Shown here piece by piece: positions 14,219-15,439 of a stretch of DNA of 15,439 nt (its first letter is position 1; each line of letters opens with the position of its first letter). Both the position numbers and the translations under genes were made by a program. This DNA is from Clostridia bacterium. GTDB lineage: Bacteria; Bacillota_A; Clostridia; Christensenellales; CAG-138. The notes beneath the pieces were generated by a model. That model was not told the origin of the DNA, searched no databases, and saw nothing but the letters and a program-made list of their open reading frames with translations. The stretch covers positions 1 to 15,439 of the forward strand of contig JAFZCW010000013.1 of assembly GCA_017556125.1 (NCBI GenBank), read 5' to 3'.

Positions 14219-15293
14219 GGCCTGCTGTGCCTCCCGAAGCGTTCCGGATTCTTTTCAGGAATTTCTTGGCCGGAATGACGGCCGCATCATAGATTTTCAC
14301 CAGGCAGGAGGTCAACGGGAAACGGCCCTTCCGGAAAGCATTAAGAAGCAGAAGCCCGGCTCCGAGATCCTTTCCGGTAAAGACGGCGTCCCGGATGTTC
14401 TCCGTGTAGTAGCCGCAGTTCCGGATGACGCCGAGGCTGCTGTTCCGGGCACCGGCGTCCGGTGAAAAACGGCAGACCGTGATGATCTTGTCCAGCATGG
14501 CTTTCGTGAAATAATTCCGCAGGTCCCGGAAATCCCCGTCCGTGAAGACGTTCTCTTTCCTCAGAAAATCCGTGATCAGCGAAGGCAGGACCATCTCGAG
14601 GGAATAGGGCTCCATTTTCCTGACCTGGGTGATGCTTGCCGGGTTGGAACGGTACTGGTACAGGATATCCGGGAGGATCAGAACGGACGAGCAGTTCTGA
14701 AGGATCTCGACCGTCTGAAGGAGGTCCTCTCCCGCCTGGATATGATAATACCGTTCATAGGACCTGCCGTCGAACACTTCCGCGCGGACCGCCTTGCGGC
14801 AGATGGAGTTGTATGAATCGCACAGGAAACACGTCCGGTACAGTTCGCGCTTGTCGCGGATGACCCTCGGCGCGCTGCAGAGCCGGTCTTCTTCCAGCGT
14901 TCTGTCCCCGCAGAAAAGCAGGCTTCCGTAGAACACGCCGTCGCAGCCCGATGTTTCGAACGATTTATGCAGGATTTCCAGAGCATGCGGCGCGAGCCTG
15001 TCGTCCGAGTCCAGGAACACGATGTGAGAGCCTTCCGCCTTTGCGATCCCAAACCGCCTGGTGTGGAGCAGGCCGCGGTTCTCCTTGTGAAAGACCCGGA
15101 TGCGGCGGTCGGCCGCGGCGAAAGCGTCGAGCATGGCGGGGCTTCCGTCGGTGGATCCATCATCCGTCAGAATGAGCTCAAAATCCCGGAAAGGCTGACT
15201 GAGGACGGAATGGACGCATTCCTCCAGATAGGCCTCGGTATTGTATACCGGAACCAGGATGCTGAAGTACGGGCGGGCGCTTCGCTGTTCCAA
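14208..15293 (-). CDS. Family 2 glycosyltransferase
   Basis: The 361-aa protein has a GT-A fold glycosyltransferase domain in the first 110 or so residues. Motifs are SILVPVYNTEAYLEECVHSV (11-30), DFELILTDDGSTDGS (37-51), ENRGLLHTRRFGIAKA (71-86) and the metal/nucleotide-sugar DxD motif in FLDSDD (93-98). A family-specific alpha-helical C-terminal part follows (about 110-361), with a basic tail (KKFLKRIRN) that may touch the membrane. Such enzymes add sugars to surface polysaccharide, teichoic acid or lipid-linked glycans; donor and acceptor are unknown. The start is TTG at 15293, chosen because AAAGGAG (15300-15306) is 6 nt upstream and the motif spacing then fits the family. The 3' end overlaps the ComEC-like gene by 11 nt, forming a two-gene transcription unit with its own promoter at 15363-15392. 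Confidence 0.92.
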   Translation of the reverse strand: MEQRSARPYFSILVPVYNTEAYLEECVHSVLSQPFRDFELILTDDGSTDGSPAMLDAFAAADRRIRVFHKENRGLLHTRRFGIAKAEGSHIVFLDSDDRLAPHALEILHKSFETSGCDGVFYGSLLFCGDRTLEEDRLCSAPRVIRDKRELYRTCFLCDSYNSICRKAVRAEVFDGRSYERYYHIQAGEDLLQTVEILQNCSSVLILPDILYQYRSNPASITQVRKMEPYSLEMVLPSLITDFLRKENVFTDGDFRDLRNYFTKAMLDKIITVCRFSPDAGARNSSLGVIRNCGYYTENIRDAVFTGKDLGAGLLLLNAFRKGRFPLTSCLVKIYDAAVIPAKKFLKRIRNASGGTAGHEQ

Positions 15294-15299
15294 AGCAGA

Positions 15300-15306
15300 C
15301 TCCTTT
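15300..15306 (-). promoter_or_regulatory. Ribosome binding site supporting a TTG start
   Basis: AAAGGAG on the minus strand is 6 nt upstream of the TTG at 15291-15293, ideal spacing. It supports TTG initiation of the glycosyltransferase. Confidence 0.8.
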
Positions 15307-15362
15307 CCGCCGCTCTGATGAACGGCTGACCTTCCTAACCGGAGATTCGAAAAGTATTTTTT

Positions 15363-15392
15363 ATTATACCATATCCCGCACTGCGGTGGCGA
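15363..15392 (-). promoter_or_regulatory. Promoter of the glycosyltransferase and ComEC-like genes
   Basis: On the minus strand a perfect TATAAT (15363-15368) has an extended -10 TG (TGGTATAAT). TCGCCA (15387-15392), a 4/6 match to the -35, lies 18 bp away. The leader is about 65 nt. Confidence 0.65.
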
Positions 15393-15417
15393 TTCCGGGT
15401 TCAGAACCGGAACGGTA

Positions 15418-15426
15418 TGATATACT
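15418..15426 (+). promoter_or_regulatory. Possible divergent promoter -10 at the window edge
   Basis: TGATATACT on the plus strand resembles an extended -10 element. No good -35 is visible. It could drive a rightward gene beyond the window, next to the imperfect palindrome CCGGGTTCAGAACCGG (15396-15411). Confidence 0.22.
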
Positions 15427-15439
15427 GGATACCAGACCG

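Overview
The window looks like a chromosomal segment of a moderately GC-rich member of the Bacillota, most likely Clostridia or Erysipelotrichia. The support is strong GGAGG-type ribosome sites, sigma-A-like promoters, a T-box riboswitch ahead of pheST, a Gram-positive-style signal peptide and family-level resemblance of the proteins. The genus cannot be told. No mobile element, CRISPR array, rRNA or complete tRNA was seen.

Layout: (1) 1-1995, minus strand: the first 665 codons of a large secreted repetitive protein that runs off the left edge. (2) 1996-2431: a divergent intergenic region with one promoter facing each way. (3) 2432-5736, plus strand: glycogen phosphorylase glgP, overlapping by an ATGA junction with a TupA-like ATP-grasp gene, closed by a strong hairpin that can serve both strands. 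(4) 8866-5817, minus strand: a three-gene operon with its own promoter, encoding a D-aminoacylase-type amidohydrolase, a PfkB-family (PsuK-like) kinase and a YfcE-type phosphodiesterase. (5) 9470-9024, minus strand: a small zinc-ribbon membrane protein with its own promoter and terminator. (6) 13284-9537, minus strand: promoter, phenylalanine T-box, pheS and pheT. (7) 15293-13253, minus strand: a family 2 glycosyltransferase overlapping a membrane-anchored, ComEC-like metallo-beta-lactamase-fold protein. The right end is an intergenic region with the glycosyltransferase promoter.

How the genes fit together: pheS and pheT form phenylalanyl-tRNA synthetase, controlled by uncharged tRNA-Phe. glgP mobilises storage glucan as glucose-1-phosphate. 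The TupA-like gene coupled to it and the glycosyltransferase at the right suggest cell-surface glycan work. The amidohydrolase/kinase/phosphodiesterase operon looks like a small salvage or catabolic cassette with an unknown substrate. The most unusual items are the ComEC-like protein, which has lost most of its metal ligands, the coupling of glgP to an ATP-grasp gene, the amidohydrolase-PsuK-like-YfcE cassette, and the large edge-truncated surface protein. I did not find a clearly new multi-gene defence or mobile system.
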